Source of the DNA: Methylomonas sp. UP202
GTDB lineage: Bacteria > Pseudomonadota > Gammaproteobacteria > Methylococcales > Methylomonadaceae
DNA: 64,000 nt
Direction of reading: 5' to 3'
Assembly: GCF_029910655.1 (NCBI RefSeq)
Contig: NZ_CP123897.1
Coordinates: 4,577,547-4,641,546, forward strand
Shown here piece by piece: positions 9,379 to 18,435 of the stretch; positions within the stretch are counted from its first letter, which is position 1, and the number at the start of each line of letters is the position of its first letter. The notes below the pieces were generated by a model. It searched no databases, was not told where the DNA came from, and saw only the letters and a program-made list of their open reading frames with translations. Position numbers and translations under genes: made by a program.

Positions 9379-10344
9379 CTAGCGCGGTAGAATTTTTACC
9401 CAGTATGGGAATGGGCTGGATAGCTTGATCGGCAAGTTGGCCTGGAGATTTGACAGGATTTTGTCGGTATCTTTGAGTGGGAAGGAACCAAAAATGCGCA
9501 AGTCGGCAATTTCAGGCGCGCAGGTGACATAGCCTTTCCGGTAACGATTCAGTTGTAACAGAAATTCGCTGAGCGGAATGTTGTCGGCAACGATGACGCC
9601 TTGACTCCAAGCCGGTTGGTTGAGTTTTACTGAGTGAGTTGGATCAACACGGGTTGTGACAAACTGGGTTTCTTGGCCTGCTTGCAGCAGCTGCTTTGAG
9701 GCGGTTGGATCGGTGGGTTGGATTTCAACGCTATTGGCATACACAGAAACGTGGCTGTAGTCGGGTTGTTTGTTAACGCTAAAACGGGTGCCGAGCGCCC
9801 GAACCCTGCCGTCTTGGGTATCGACCACTAAAGGCCTATGCCAACCGATGTTGTCCTTGGCGGTTTCGATGTAAATCTCACCGGCCAGCAATTGTAGGCG
9901 GCGCAAATCCATGCTGAATTCAACGTTCAACGCGCTGCCGCTATCCAGCATGACTTTTGAGCCATCCTCCAAAGCAATGGTTTTGGTTTCTCCTTGCGCG
10001 ATATGATAATCCGCCGTCCATGCCTGCCAGTAGCGGCTACGGGAAAATTGCCAACTGGATAATCCCACCGCGCCTAACAGTACCAGGTTCTTGATGGCGC
10101 GCCGGCGCTGTAAATCAGGCGCTGTGAGTGCAACTAAAGCGGCTTTGGGTGGGAGTGATTTGAGTCGATCTGCATGGAACTCCACTCTGGCCCAAGCGGT
10201 TTGGTGGTCGGGGTGTTCAGTCAGCCAGATTTCCCATTCTGCTTGCTCAGTCGGGTGTGCCTGCCCTTTACGCAGGATCGCATACCATTCGGCAGCCTGA
10301 GCCAGGATTTGCGGGTCGATAGTAACGCGGCGTTGATTTTGCAT
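9379..10344 (-). CDS. FecR-type transmembrane anti-sigma regulator (third copy)
   Basis: A 321-residue FecR-family protein: DUF4880-like N-terminus (LAQAAEWYAILRKGQAHPTEQAEWEIWL), one transmembrane helix (about residues 87-105, NLVLLGAVGLSSWQF), the FecR domain (LEDGSKVMLDSGSALNVEF) and the receptor-contact domain (WSQGVIVADNIPLSEFLLQL). It follows the FecI gene at 10351-10857 with a six-base gap and precedes the receptor at 6515-9103 after about 275 bases. It probably relays occupancy of that mosaic receptor. Composition is intermediate between the GC-rich neighbours and the AT-rich barrel. Confidence 0.92.
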   Translation of the reverse strand: MQNQRRVTIDPQILAQAAEWYAILRKGQAHPTEQAEWEIWLTEHPDHQTAWARVEFHADRLKSLPPKAALVALTAPDLQRRRAIKNLVLLGAVGLSSWQFSRSRYWQAWTADYHIAQGETKTIALEDGSKVMLDSGSALNVEFSMDLRRLQLLAGEIYIETAKDNIGWHRPLVVDTQDGRVRALGTRFSVNKQPDYSHVSVYANSVEIQPTDPTASKQLLQAGQETQFVTTRVDPTHSVKLNQPAWSQGVIVADNIPLSEFLLQLNRYRKGYVTCAPEIADLRIFGSFPLKDTDKILSNLQANLPIKLSSPFPYWVKILPR

Positions 10345-10350
10345 GTTGCG

Positions 10351-10857
10351 TTAAATTTCGGCGCACAAGCATTGCAACATGGCTTGCGCGACATATTTTC
10401 TGACCATGCGGTCGCTGACTCCCAATTTTTGGGCAATTTCGGCATCCGTGAGATCTTCAAAGTGCGCCAAGAAGAATGCCTGGCGGACTTTTGCCGGAAG
10501 TTGATTCAGTAATTCATCGATTTCCCGCAACACTTCGAGAATGATGACATTTTCTTCGGGCGAAATGACAAACTCATCCGGATAGGCCGCAAGTCGCTCC
10601 AGGTAAGCTTGTTCTATGTCGCTTCGTCGCCAGTGGTCGATCAGCAAACCTTTTGCGATCGCTGTCAGAAAAGCGCGAGGCTCTTTCAGGTTGGGAGCTT
10701 GTTTTGATGCAATGACGCGCACAAAAGTATCATGCGCATGGTCTTCTGCTTGCAAGCGGCAGGAGACTTTGCGCTCTATCCAATGTAAAAGCCAATCATG
10801 GTGATCTGAATATAATTGGCTGATGATGTGACTGTCAGTTAATCCTTTTGATGTCAT
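10351..10857 (-). CDS. FecI-type ECF sigma factor (third copy)
   Basis: A 168-residue ECF sigma factor. Region 2 (about residues 10-75) contains LYSDHHDWLLHWIERKVSCR, AEDHAHDTFVRVI and LTAIAKGLLIDHWRR. Region 4 (about 112-165) contains LPAKVRQAFFLAHFEDLTDAEIAQKLGVSDRMVRKYV, which I quote here only by its ends: LPAKVRQAFF and GVSDRMVRKYV. It is the first gene of a FecI-FecR-receptor set running leftward. It is divergent from the receptor at 11429, which has no sigma/anti-sigma pair of its own, so this factor could in principle serve both receptors. Confidence 0.93.
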   Translation of the reverse strand: MTSKGLTDSHIISQLYSDHHDWLLHWIERKVSCRLQAEDHAHDTFVRVIASKQAPNLKEPRAFLTAIAKGLLIDHWRRSDIEQAYLERLAAYPDEFVISPEENVIILEVLREIDELLNQLPAKVRQAFFLAHFEDLTDAEIAQKLGVSDRMVRKYVAQAMLQCLCAEI

Positions 10858-11428
10858 GCATTACATGGTCGAAACAAAAATTAATTAAACCCCTTAACTA
10901 GGCAATTTTTGCGCCTTTTCTTGAAATGGCGCCTTTTGTTTTTGCGCTTATCAGTTTCTTCTGCATATACAATTGGTTATGAAGCGCTTGACTAAGAGCG
11001 AATTCCTTGGGTAACTGATTCAGCTAGACGCAATTACGCAATGATCGCGGGATTTAACACAAACAATATGCGTTAAATGACATTGTTTAATTTATTAAAA
11101 TGCGTCATCTTGTCTTTTGATACATCAAAAAAGTAACTGCAACAATGCTCTTTTGCGTGGCTAAATTTGGAAATAACGGAGCCCCGTTAAATATGCGCAC
11201 AACTCTCCGATTAATAACTCGCCCATTGAACGAAAATAACTTAGTCGGCCAACATTAGCGTCCTATGCGATTTATTAAAAAATTTCCTCAGCCCCTCTTA
11301 TTCAAAGAGGAACTGATCGCTGAAGAGTTACTTTTTTTCACGCTTATAGGTAGGGTAAGCAGCGGCTTCGTTTGGCTTAGTGCGCATAGGGATCGAAAAC
11401 AGTGTCCCGGTCTACAAGGAGATCGCCC
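10858..11428. other. 571-base divergent intergenic region
   Basis: An AT-rich stretch between the leftward FecI gene and the rightward receptor gene. No convincing gene is present; the short reading frames lack family features. It should hold promoters for both directions. A small inverted repeat (CCTCTTATTCAAAGAGG, about 11295-11311) lies roughly 120 bases before the receptor start. I did not find a clear Fur box. AAGGAG at 11416-11421 is the ribosome site of the receptor at 11429. Confidence 0.5.
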
Positions 11429-13966
11429 ATGCCGAACCACCACCGCCGGTCAAATCATCAGCCTTCCGCTCGCGGCAAGTCCAAAACAATGCGCTGGGCG
11501 CTGGCGACGGCCCTGGCCGGCTTGCAGTTGGCTAGCGCCCAGGCGGTGGAAGCCGACTTGGATTTGCATCTGCCGGCGCAACCCTTGGCGGCGGCCTTGG
11601 AAGCTTACTCGCGCGCTACCGGCTTGCAACTGATCTTCCGCCCGGAAAGCGTGGCCGGCCTGAGCAGCCCGGCCCTCGACGGCCGCTACAGCCGAGCGGA
11701 CGCCCTCCGGCATTTGCTGACAGGCACCGCCTTGAACGTGCAAACGGTTGACGACCATACCTTGGCCATCAAACCGAGCCAGCAAAATCCGGACAATATC
11801 GAGAAGCCCGACGCGGCGGCCACCTTGCCGGCCGTCAAGGTGGTCGGCCAAGCCGCCTACGACGCCACCGATCCCTACAATCCGGATTACGCACTGCCGA
11901 ACGCCAGTTCCGGCACCAAAACCGATACGCCGATTATGGAAACGCCGCTGAACGTGCAGGTGATTTCCAAGCAAGTCTTGAAGGACCAGCAAGTGATACG
12001 CCTCGATCAGGCCTTGAAGAACATCAGCGGCGTCAGCGTCGCCAACGGCAACAACAATTCAGCCGGCCCCAGCAACGCCGAGCAATACACGCTGCGCGGC
12101 TTCGCGACCAGCACCTTGTTCCGCAACGGTTTTCGGATGGATGCGGGCAGCACTTGGTACGGCAACGGTCAACAAATGGCCAACGTGGAAAGCGTGGAGG
12201 TCCTGAAAGGTCCGGCCGCGATTCTGTTCGGCCGGGTCGAGCCCGGCGGGATGATCAACGTCATCACCAAAAAACCCAGAGCCACGCCCTACTACGCGAT
12301 CAACCAGCAGTTCGGCTCCTACGATTTGTTTCGCACCAGTGTCGATGCGACCGGCGCGATCAACTCCGACGCGAGTTTGCTATACCGGGTCAACGCCTCG
12401 TTTCAAAGCAATCATTCCTACCGTGATCTGGTCGAAAGCGACGACAAATTCATCGCGCCGGTCATCCAGTGGCAAATCGGCGCCAAAACCCAAGCGACCC
12501 TGGAAATGGAGTATCAGCATAAGCGGGCCAGCGAGGATTTCATGATTTTGCCGACCGACGGCAACAACCGGTTTATCGACCTACCCCACCAGCGCAACCT
12601 CGGCGAAAAAAACCTGGCCACGACCGACGGCTACTTCGCCGGCTTCAACTGGACGCATCAGTTCAACGAAGATTGGAGCATCAAGCATCAAGTCAACTTC
12701 CGGCGCCGCGAGGTGCGGCAAGGCCCCAGCACCTTGCCGATTTTCTTGGCGGGCAACACCTTGAGCCGGGTGGTTTACGGAATCAATCCGGAAACCAACG
12801 ACACCTTGGCCAATATTCTGGACCTGACCGGCCATTTCACGACCGGTGCGTTGAAACACACCTTGCTAGTCGGCGGCGACCACTACGCCACCGATTATTT
12901 TCAGGACCTGACCTTCGGCGGCATCGGTTTCACGCTGTCCGATATCGACATCAACGGGCCCGCCCATCCCGGTCCGGGCTTGGTATTGGACCCCAGTTTG
13001 CGCCAGCTTTTCGCCCAAAAAACCGACAATTTCGGTGCCTATCTTCAGGACCAAATCGAGCTTCCGCACAACATTCACCTGCTGGGCGGGTTTCGCTACC
13101 AATACGTGCATTCGAAAATATTTCGCGGCGGCGCGGACGGCGTACTGCGGCCGGACGCATTCGGCCTGCCGCAAACCGACGACGACGTGACCCCTCGCGT
13201 CGCGGTACTGTGGCAACCCGCCGAATGGCTCAGCGTCTACGGCAATTACGTCGAGAATTTCGGCGCCAATACCGGGCGATTTTCGTTTGTGGAAGGCGCG
13301 GCCTTCGGCAAGGCCTTGGCGCCGGAAACCGCCCAACAGTGGGAATTGGGCGCCAAATCCGAGCTGTTCGACGGCCGCCTGCGCCTGTCCTTGGCCTATT
13401 ACGATTTGACCAAACAAAACGTCGCCACGTTGGACGTCGCCCGCGGCGCGGCTTGCGGCAACAATTTTTGTTATTTGTCGGTCGGCGAAGTCAATAGCAG
13501 CGGACCGGAGCTGGACATACAAGGCGAAATTCTGCCCGGCTGGAATGCAATCCTGACCTATGCCCACCAAGACGTGCGCGTCACCAAAAGCTCGGACACC
13601 TCCGGCCAGATCAAAGTCGGCAACCGCTTGCAGTTTGTGCCGGAAAATACCGCCAGCGCCTGGAGTACCTACGAAATCCAACAGGGGCCGGCCAAGGGCT
13701 TGAAATTCGGAGGGGGCGTAACCTTGCGCGACTACGTCGTGAATGCCAATAACCAAACCCGCTCGGTCGGCAATACCTTGGTCGGCCTGATGACCGGCTA
13801 CAGCTTCAAAGTGGGCAAATCGAAAGTGACGGCGCAACTGAACGTCGACAACTTGCTGGACCAACGCTATTTCACCGACGCATCGCCGGTGACCGACTCC
13901 GGTTACGGCTATGTCAGCTTCAGCAACCCGCGCAGTTTCATCGGCTCGGTCAACGTCGAGTATTGA
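11429..13966 (+). CDS. TonB-dependent siderophore receptor with STN domain
   Basis: An 845-residue outer-membrane receptor. The N-terminus has a twin-arginine-free signal peptide (MRWALATALAGLQLASAQA, after about 20 leading residues), an STN domain (about 40-115), a plug (YDATDPYNPDYALPNASSG, then VEVLKGPAAILFGRVEPGGM) and a barrel ending IGSVNVEY. ATG 11429 is chosen because AAGGAG lies eight bases upstream; an in-frame GTG at 11402 is an alternative. The plug is almost the same as in the receptor at 2112-4697, so the two share a recent ancestor. No FecI-FecR pair precedes it directly. The PepSY gene at 14279 and the export operon from 16286 follow. Confidence 0.95.
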   Translation: MPNHHRRSNHQPSARGKSKTMRWALATALAGLQLASAQAVEADLDLHLPAQPLAAALEAYSRATGLQLIFRPESVAGLSSPALDGRYSRADALRHLLTGTALNVQTVDDHTLAIKPSQQNPDNIEKPDAAATLPAVKVVGQAAYDATDPYNPDYALPNASSGTKTDTPIMETPLNVQVISKQVLKDQQVIRLDQALKNISGVSVANGNNNSAGPSNAEQYTLRGFATSTLFRNGFRMDAGSTWYGNGQQMANVESVEVLKGPAAILFGRVEPGGMINVITKKPRATPYYAINQQFGSYDLFRTSVDATGAINSDASLLYRVNASFQSNHSYRDLVESDDKFIAPVIQWQIGAKTQATLEMEYQHKRASEDFMILPTDGNNRFIDLPHQRNLGEKNLATTDGYFAGFNWTHQFNEDWSIKHQVNFRRREVRQGPSTLPIFLAGNTLSRVVYGINPETNDTLANILDLTGHFTTGALKHTLLVGGDHYATDYFQDLTFGGIGFTLSDIDINGPAHPGPGLVLDPSLRQLFAQKTDNFGAYLQDQIELPHNIHLLGGFRYQYVHSKIFRGGADGVLRPDAFGLPQTDDDVTPRVAVLWQPAEWLSVYGNYVENFGANTGRFSFVEGAAFGKALAPETAQQWELGAKSELFDGRLRLSLAYYDLTKQNVATLDVARGAACGNNFCYLSVGEVNSSGPELDIQGEILPGWNAILTYAHQDVRVTKSSDTSGQIKVGNRLQFVPENTASAWSTYEIQQGPAKGLKFGGGVTLRDYVVNANNQTRSVGNTLVGLMTGYSFKVGKSKVTAQLNVDNLLDQRYFTDASPVTDSGYGYVSFSNPRSFIGSVNVEY

Positions 13967-14278
13967 CGACCCTCGTTGCCGATTCTCCCGGTCGTGTTGG
14001 CGGGTTTTCCGTTCGGCCGTGCCGGGAGAACGCTGCCGAGGATTAACGGAGCTTTCGAGGCGAAGTTTCTTTATCGAGCATGAAAAGTCGTAGCGCAAAT
14101 TACGGACACACGCGTATTGGAAGGGCTTTCGATCGCGGCTGAAGCCGCTGCCGGGTCCATCTGTTCCTGCTTCGAGACAATGACCGTTAAGTCGCTAGAC
14201 GCGACAATTCGCAAATTTCTGTCTGGAATTAACGCCGAGATTCGTCTTATGGATTAAACGACCTTTAACAAACTTTAT
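13967..14278. other. Intergenic region with a long hairpin and a REP-like palindrome
   Basis: No gene is seen in these 312 bases. Just after the receptor stop, TTCTCCCGG (about 13983-13991) pairs with CCGGGAGAA (about 14023-14031) across a 30-base loop, which could act as a weak terminator although no T-tract follows. At 14135-14148, GCGGCTGAAGCCGC is a REP-like palindrome. A related copy stands at 25853-25866 (GCGGCTAAAGCCGC), both flanked by CGATC on the left. Confidence 0.5.
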
Positions 14279-15556
14279 ATGACGCGACACTTCTGGGTTT
14301 TGGTACACCGTTACGCCGGCTTGTACATGGCTTTCTTTTTGAGCGTGGCCGGTCTGACCGGTTGCGTGCTGGCCTTTTACCACGAATTGGACGACTGGCT
14401 GAATTCGGATCTATATCGGGTGGAAGTCCGTGACCAGGCGATGCTGGACGAGTTTGTACTGCGCGACCAAGCCTTGGCGCTGGAACCGCATGCGTACATC
14501 AACCAACTGATGTTAAGCCGGGAATCCAACCGGGTTTTCGAAGCGGGGTTGACGCCGCGCACCGATCCGGCGACCGGCAAACCCTACGAGCTGGCTTATC
14601 AAAACCTGCGGCTGGACCCTTATACCGGCGAGTTGCTCGGTTACGGTAAGGACGAAGGCTTGTGGCCGCTGACCCGCCGAAACATCCTGCGGGTAATCTA
14701 CAGCTTGCACTATTCGTTGGCCTTGGACGAGGTCGGGGTCTGGTTGTTCGGCATCGCCGCGCTGATCTGGACCGTCGATTGCTTTGTCGCGTTTTACCTG
14801 ACCTTTCCGGTGCGACGTAAATCCCCTCACCCTAACCCTCTCCCTGAAGGAGAGGGAACAACTTCGCGCGGCTTTTGGTCACGCTGGGCGATTGCCTGGA
14901 AAATCAAATGGCCGGCCTCGGCGTTTCGGTTGAATTTTGACTTGCACCGGGCCGGCGGTTTGTGGACCTGGCTGATGCTGTTCGTGTTCGCCTGGTCGTC
15001 GGTCGGCTTCAATTTGAGCGAAACCGTCTACCAACCGGTGATGGCCGCGCTGTTCGATATGCCGGACTTACGGCAATTTCCGGTCCCGAATCTGCCGGAA
15101 CCGCGCCCGGAACCGCGCATAGCCTGGCGTGAGGCGCACACGATCGGCCGGCGTTTGATGGCCGAACAAGCCCAAGCGGCGCACGTGCGGGTGTTGGCGG
15201 AAGAAGCGCTGGCCTATCAACCGGAGAAGGGCATGTATTTGTACGTGGTAAAAAGCGACCGCGACATCAGCCCTGACCACGCCGGCACCGCGATCTGGTT
15301 CGACGGCGACAGCGGCCGGTTTGGCGGTCTACTGTTACCGACCGGCGAAAACCTCGGCTTGACCCTGAGCATGTGGTTGTTTGCGTTGCACATGGCAAAA
15401 GTCTGGGGCCTGCCGTTCCAAATCTTCGTTTGCGCGATGGGCTTGATGGTCGCGATGCTATCGGTCACCGGCGTCTATATCTGGCTGAAAAAGCGGAGCG
15501 CTCTGCGGTCGTCCAAAGCCAGACAGGACAACATTGCCGGGCGTGTCGATGCTTAA
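14279..15556 (+). CDS. PepSY-associated transmembrane protein
   Basis: A 425-residue inner-membrane protein of the PepSY-TM family, often found beside TonB-dependent siderophore receptors and in some cases linked to reduction of ferric siderophores. Transmembrane helices are seen at about residues 10-32, 145-170, 220-245 and 360-395. The N-terminus WVLVHRYAGLYMAFFLSVAGLTGC is typical (quoted in part: HRYAGLYMAFFL). In the cytoplasmic loop, at about residues 181-195, an unusual insert (SPHPNPLPEGEG) comes from a dispersed DNA repeat, present again at 47601-47633. The reading frame is kept, so the gene is probably functional. A reductase role is inference from family context. Confidence 0.85.
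   Translation: MTRHFWVLVHRYAGLYMAFFLSVAGLTGCVLAFYHELDDWLNSDLYRVEVRDQAMLDEFVLRDQALALEPHAYINQLMLSRESNRVFEAGLTPRTDPATGKPYELAYQNLRLDPYTGELLGYGKDEGLWPLTRRNILRVIYSLHYSLALDEVGVWLFGIAALIWTVDCFVAFYLTFPVRRKSPHPNPLPEGEGTTSRGFWSRWAIAWKIKWPASAFRLNFDLHRAGGLWTWLMLFVFAWSSVGFNLSETVYQPVMAALFDMPDLRQFPVPNLPEPRPEPRIAWREAHTIGRRLMAEQAQAAHVRVLAEEALAYQPEKGMYLYVVKSDRDISPDHAGTAIWFDGDSGRFGGLLLPTGENLGLTLSMWLFALHMAKVWGLPFQIFVCAMGLMVAMLSVTGVYIWLKKRSALRSSKARQDNIAGRVDA
14823..14859. repeat. Dispersed palindromic repeat inserted in frame
   Basis: CCCCTCACCCTAACCCTCTCC followed by CTGA and AGGAGAGGG. CCCTCTCC and GGAGAGGG form a hairpin. A near copy lies at 47601-47633 with the loop CGCGA. Here it is read in frame as SPHPNPLPEGEG within the PepSY gene, a peptide known to recur in unrelated proteins because this DNA repeat is mobile in many proteobacterial genomes. 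Confidence 0.7.
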
Positions 15557-15608
15557 GTGTTTCGCCGTCTCCATCGAAGAAACTACCGAGCGAATGCAGT
15601 CAGGGAGT

Positions 15609-15890
15609 TTAGAGCTTAAGCACGCGATGCCCTTCGAATACAGTCAATACCGATATGCCGTCGTCTTCGACGCGATAAACGATTCGATAGTGCTCGACAA
15701 ACACTTCTCGAATATCGGCTTGGCCCAGCTCAGGCACAATCCGGCCAATCAAATGCCGAGTGAGCGGCATCTCGGGCACGCTTTCGGAGTTTATCCACCC
15801 ATGCTTGGCGTTTTGGGGATTGTTCCGCGCGATATACCAGTAGATCTCGGCCAGATCGTCCGTGGATCGATCGCTCCAGCGCAACTTCAC
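15609..15890 (-). CDS. RelE/ParE-family toxin with a scrambled middle segment
   Basis: A 93-residue protein: the N-terminus LRWSDRSTDDLAEIYWYIAR and C-terminus IVPELGQADIREVFVEHYRI are typical of ParE/RelE toxins, which act on gyrase or on ribosome-bound mRNA. The middle (NAKHGWINSESVPEMPLTR) does not look like the family. Reading the same bases (about 15756-15803) one frame over gives WVDKLRKRARDAAHS, which is the expected amphipathic helix. So a one-base deletion and a compensating one-base insertion seem to have shifted about 16 codons. The toxin may be inactive, or these are two sequencing errors. It overlaps the antitoxin gene by four bases. Confidence 0.8.
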   Translation of the reverse strand: MKLRWSDRSTDDLAEIYWYIARNNPQNAKHGWINSESVPEMPLTRHLIGRIVPELGQADIREVFVEHYRIVYRVEDDGISVLTVFEGHRVLKL

Positions 15891-16171
15891 AATTTGGCAA
15901 TTTTATGTTCCAGGACTTCCGCCAGTTGCTCGTCCTCTATGACCCGTCCCGCCTGAATGTCATCCAAACCTTGCCTCACGGCGGAGACAAATCGGGCTTG
16001 GCTATTCAGCCTGTCAAATTCGCTAGGCGACAGTACCACGGCGGCCGGCTTGCCGTTCTGGGTAATGACGATGGAACGGTTACTGGAATTAATGCTTTTA
16101 ATCAACGCGGAAGCCTGCGTCTTGAACTGACCCAGCGGCAATATATCTTCGGAAACTTGTATGGTTGACAT
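15887..16171 (-). CDS. Phd/YefM-family antitoxin
   Basis: A 94-residue antitoxin: N-terminal DNA-binding fold with ILPLGQFKTQASALIKSI and the hallmark segment RSIVITQNGKPAAVVLSPSEF (given by its ends: RSIVITQNGKPAAV, LSPSEF), then an acidic C-terminal tail that would wrap the toxin. It is the first gene of a two-gene operon with the RelE/ParE-like gene, with an ATGA overlap. Upstream, ATATA-GGTTT-TATAT (16211-16225) is a perfect inverted repeat that could be the autoregulatory operator; this is inference. The pair separates the PepSY gene from the export operon. Confidence 0.9.
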   Translation of the reverse strand: MSTIQVSEDILPLGQFKTQASALIKSINSSNRSIVITQNGKPAAVVLSPSEFDRLNSQARFVSAVRQGLDDIQAGRVIEDEQLAEVLEHKIAKL

Positions 16172-16285
16172 AACGATAAACGCTCGAAACGGATCGAAAT
16201 TAAGCGTCGAATATAGGTTTTATATCTCCCGGAAGCAAGGCCTTTCGCGGCAGTCTTTTTTTCATTGCCGAGGTGCCACGTTCCG

Positions 16286-17014
16286 ATGATAGAAGCCCGC
16301 GAACTGACCAAACACTATGGCGCGATCCGAGCCCTGGACGCGTTGAATCTGCAAGTCGCCCCCGGCGAAATTTTCTGTTTGCTCGGCGCCAACGGTGCCG
16401 GCAAAACCACGACGATTCATCTGTTTCTGGACTTTATCAAGCCCAGCACCGGCGTGGCCAGGATAGCCGGCCTGGAGGTCAGACAAAGCGCCGATCAGGT
16501 CCGCCGATTGGTTGCCTACTTGCCGGAGAACGTCGCACTGTATCCCAGGCTATCCGGCCTGGAAAATTTGGACTATTTCAGCCGCTTGTCGGGCCATCGC
16601 CACGGCAAAACCCGCTTGCGCGACTTTTTGCTCCAGGCCGGCTTGCCGGACGAAGCCGCCGACCGACCGACCGCCGCTTACTCCAAAGGCATGCGCCAGA
16701 AAGTCGGCATTGCAATGGCTTGCGCCAAGGAAGCCAGGGTGTTGTTGTTGGACGAACCGACCTCGGGCCTGGACCCGCAAGCGTCCTACGAGTTTTCGAA
16801 TCAGCTCGTCAAACTGGCGAACGACGGCGTGGCGATCTTGATGGCGACCCACGACTTGTTTCGAGTTAAGGAAACCGGCCACCGGGCGGGCATCATGAAG
16901 GCGGGAACATTGCTGACGGTGTTAAATACCGCCGACACCAGCGCCGCAGACCTGGAACGGATTTATCTGGACTACATGCGGGCCGGTTTGCATGCGACGG
17001 CACCCAGCTTATGA
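16286..17014 (+). CDS. ABC transporter ATP-binding protein
   Basis: A 242-residue nucleotide-binding subunit. Walker A is GANGAGKTTT (about residues 38-47), the signature is YSKGMRQKVG (about 130-139), Walker B is VLLLDEPTSGLDP (about 150-162) and the switch histidine is in MATHDLF. ATG 16286 is preferred to the TTG at 16265 because alignment to the family starts at MIEARELTKHYG. It is the first gene of an operon of six genes with overlapping ends (to 25546). The two permeases that follow are its partners. The subtype resembles NosF/CcmA-like exporters that work with DUF3526 permeases near siderophore receptors. Confidence 0.93.
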   Translation: MIEARELTKHYGAIRALDALNLQVAPGEIFCLLGANGAGKTTTIHLFLDFIKPSTGVARIAGLEVRQSADQVRRLVAYLPENVALYPRLSGLENLDYFSRLSGHRHGKTRLRDFLLQAGLPDEAADRPTAAYSKGMRQKVGIAMACAKEARVLLLDEPTSGLDPQASYEFSNQLVKLANDGVAILMATHDLFRVKETGHRAGIMKAGTLLTVLNTADTSAADLERIYLDYMRAGLHATAPSL

Positions 17015-18435
17015 TTGCCATCATCGCCAAAAAAGAGTTCACCGAATGCCGCCGCGACGGCCGCTTCAAGCTGGCGGCCTCGTTGATGCTGGCCTTGCTG
17101 ATCGCCGCCAGCGGGTTCGGCTGGCGCAATTACCGGGATTTGCTGAATCAAGCCGACATCGCCGCCGAGCACGACTACCGGCGTTTCGGCCAACAAGACC
17201 CCAAACATCCGCACGACGCCGCCCATTACGGGGTGTACGCCTTCAAGACGCCGCGCCCACTGACCATTGTCGATGGCGGCATCGAGCCTTACGTGGGGGC
17301 GTCGATCCTGAACGGCGCCCACATCCAGGGCGAAGTGGAATTTCCGCCGGCCCAGGACATGAGCGCGCTGCAACGCTTCGGCGACCTGAACCCGGCCTAC
17401 GCCGCCCAAACCCTGCTGCCTTTGCTGGTAATCCTGCTCGGTTTTTCGGCGTTCGCCGGCGAACGCGAGCAAGGAACCTTGCGGCAATTGCTGAGCCTGG
17501 GACTGCGGCCTTCGGTGCTGCTGTGGGGCAAGGCGGCCGGAATCGCGCGGGCTCTACTGCCGATACTGTTGCCGATCGCCGGGTTCGGACTGGCCGCCGC
17601 CGGCTATCTGGCACCGGCCGAATCGCGCGGCGACGAACTGGCCCGCGCCGGTTTACTGGTGTTGTTGTACGGACTGTACCTGACCCTGCTGTTGTTTCTG
17701 ACGCTCGGCGTATCCGCCTGTTGCCGTTCGGCGCGCACCGCGCTGGCGGTGCTGTTGGTGTTCTGGGGCGTCACGGTGTTCGCGCTTCCCCGCATGTTGC
17801 TGGATGTCGGCGGCTACGTTTATCCGGTCCCCTCCACCCATCGGTTTTGGGTCAATTTCATGACCGATCTGAGCCAATCCTGGGAAAGCGCCGAACAGAC
17901 CTTGCAAAAGCAGTTGCTCGCCGAGTACCGGGTCGAGCGCGTTGAGGACCTGCCCTTCGATTACACGGGCCGGAGTATGCAAGCTGGCGAGGAAGCGGCC
18001 TGGGCGGTGTGCGAACGTTACGACCGCCAACGCTACGATATTTACGCCCGGCAAAACCGCTTACTGGAGTGGGGCACGCTGATCGCGCCGAGCGCCGGCG
18101 TCTCGCTGCTATCGATGGCCCTGGCCGGCAACGATCCGGCGCAGCATCAAGCTTTTACCCGGCAAGTCGAACACTATCGTCGCCACTTGAACCGCCTCCT
18201 CAACGATTACGTCTCCAGCCATCAAACTCGGAATGCCAACGGTTGGGACAGCACGTTAATCAAAGCCGACGCGAGCTTCTTCCAACGCGTTCGGGCGTTT
18301 CGTTATCGGCCGCCCGATTGGCGGGAAGCACTAAGCCCCTATCCCAGAGCCATCGCTTTATTACTAATTTGGACGGCCGCGGCGGTAGTGTTTGCCCGTT
18401 ACGCGGTTTCCCGTTTGTCGGGGGCATCGGCATGA
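17011..18435 (+). CDS. ABC-2 type permease of the DUF3526 kind (first)
   Basis: A 474-residue inner-membrane protein. One helix at about residues 22-40 is followed by a large periplasmic loop, then helices at about 135-152, 172-205, 212-240 and 245-265, another long extracytoplasmic segment (270-440) and a final helix (about 450-468). AGEREQGTLRQLLSLGLRP is the coupling motif of ABC-2 permeases. It overlaps the ATPase gene by four bases and the next permease by four. Two long soluble loops and pairing with a second similar protein are typical of DUF3526 permeases, whose cargo has not been established. Confidence 0.88.
   Translation: MIAIIAKKEFTECRRDGRFKLAASLMLALLIAASGFGWRNYRDLLNQADIAAEHDYRRFGQQDPKHPHDAAHYGVYAFKTPRPLTIVDGGIEPYVGASILNGAHIQGEVEFPPAQDMSALQRFGDLNPAYAAQTLLPLLVILLGFSAFAGEREQGTLRQLLSLGLRPSVLLWGKAAGIARALLPILLPIAGFGLAAAGYLAPAESRGDELARAGLLVLLYGLYLTLLLFLTLGVSACCRSARTALAVLLVFWGVTVFALPRMLLDVGGYVYPVPSTHRFWVNFMTDLSQSWESAEQTLQKQLLAEYRVERVEDLPFDYTGRSMQAGEEAAWAVCERYDRQRYDIYARQNRLLEWGTLIAPSAGVSLLSMALAGNDPAQHQAFTRQVEHYRRHLNRLLNDYVSSHQTRNANGWDSTLIKADASFFQRVRAFRYRPPDWREALSPYPRAIALLLIWTAAAVVFARYAVSRLSGASA

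Noticed and set aside
12866..14098. A 410-codon frame on the minus strand
   Set aside because: It lies antisense to the well-supported receptor at 11429-13966 and is a product of codon bias.
18009..18431. N-terminal extension of the second ABC permease
   Set aside because: This part overlaps the first permease in another frame, is low in family-like sequence, and the ATGA junction at 18432 gives a normal start.
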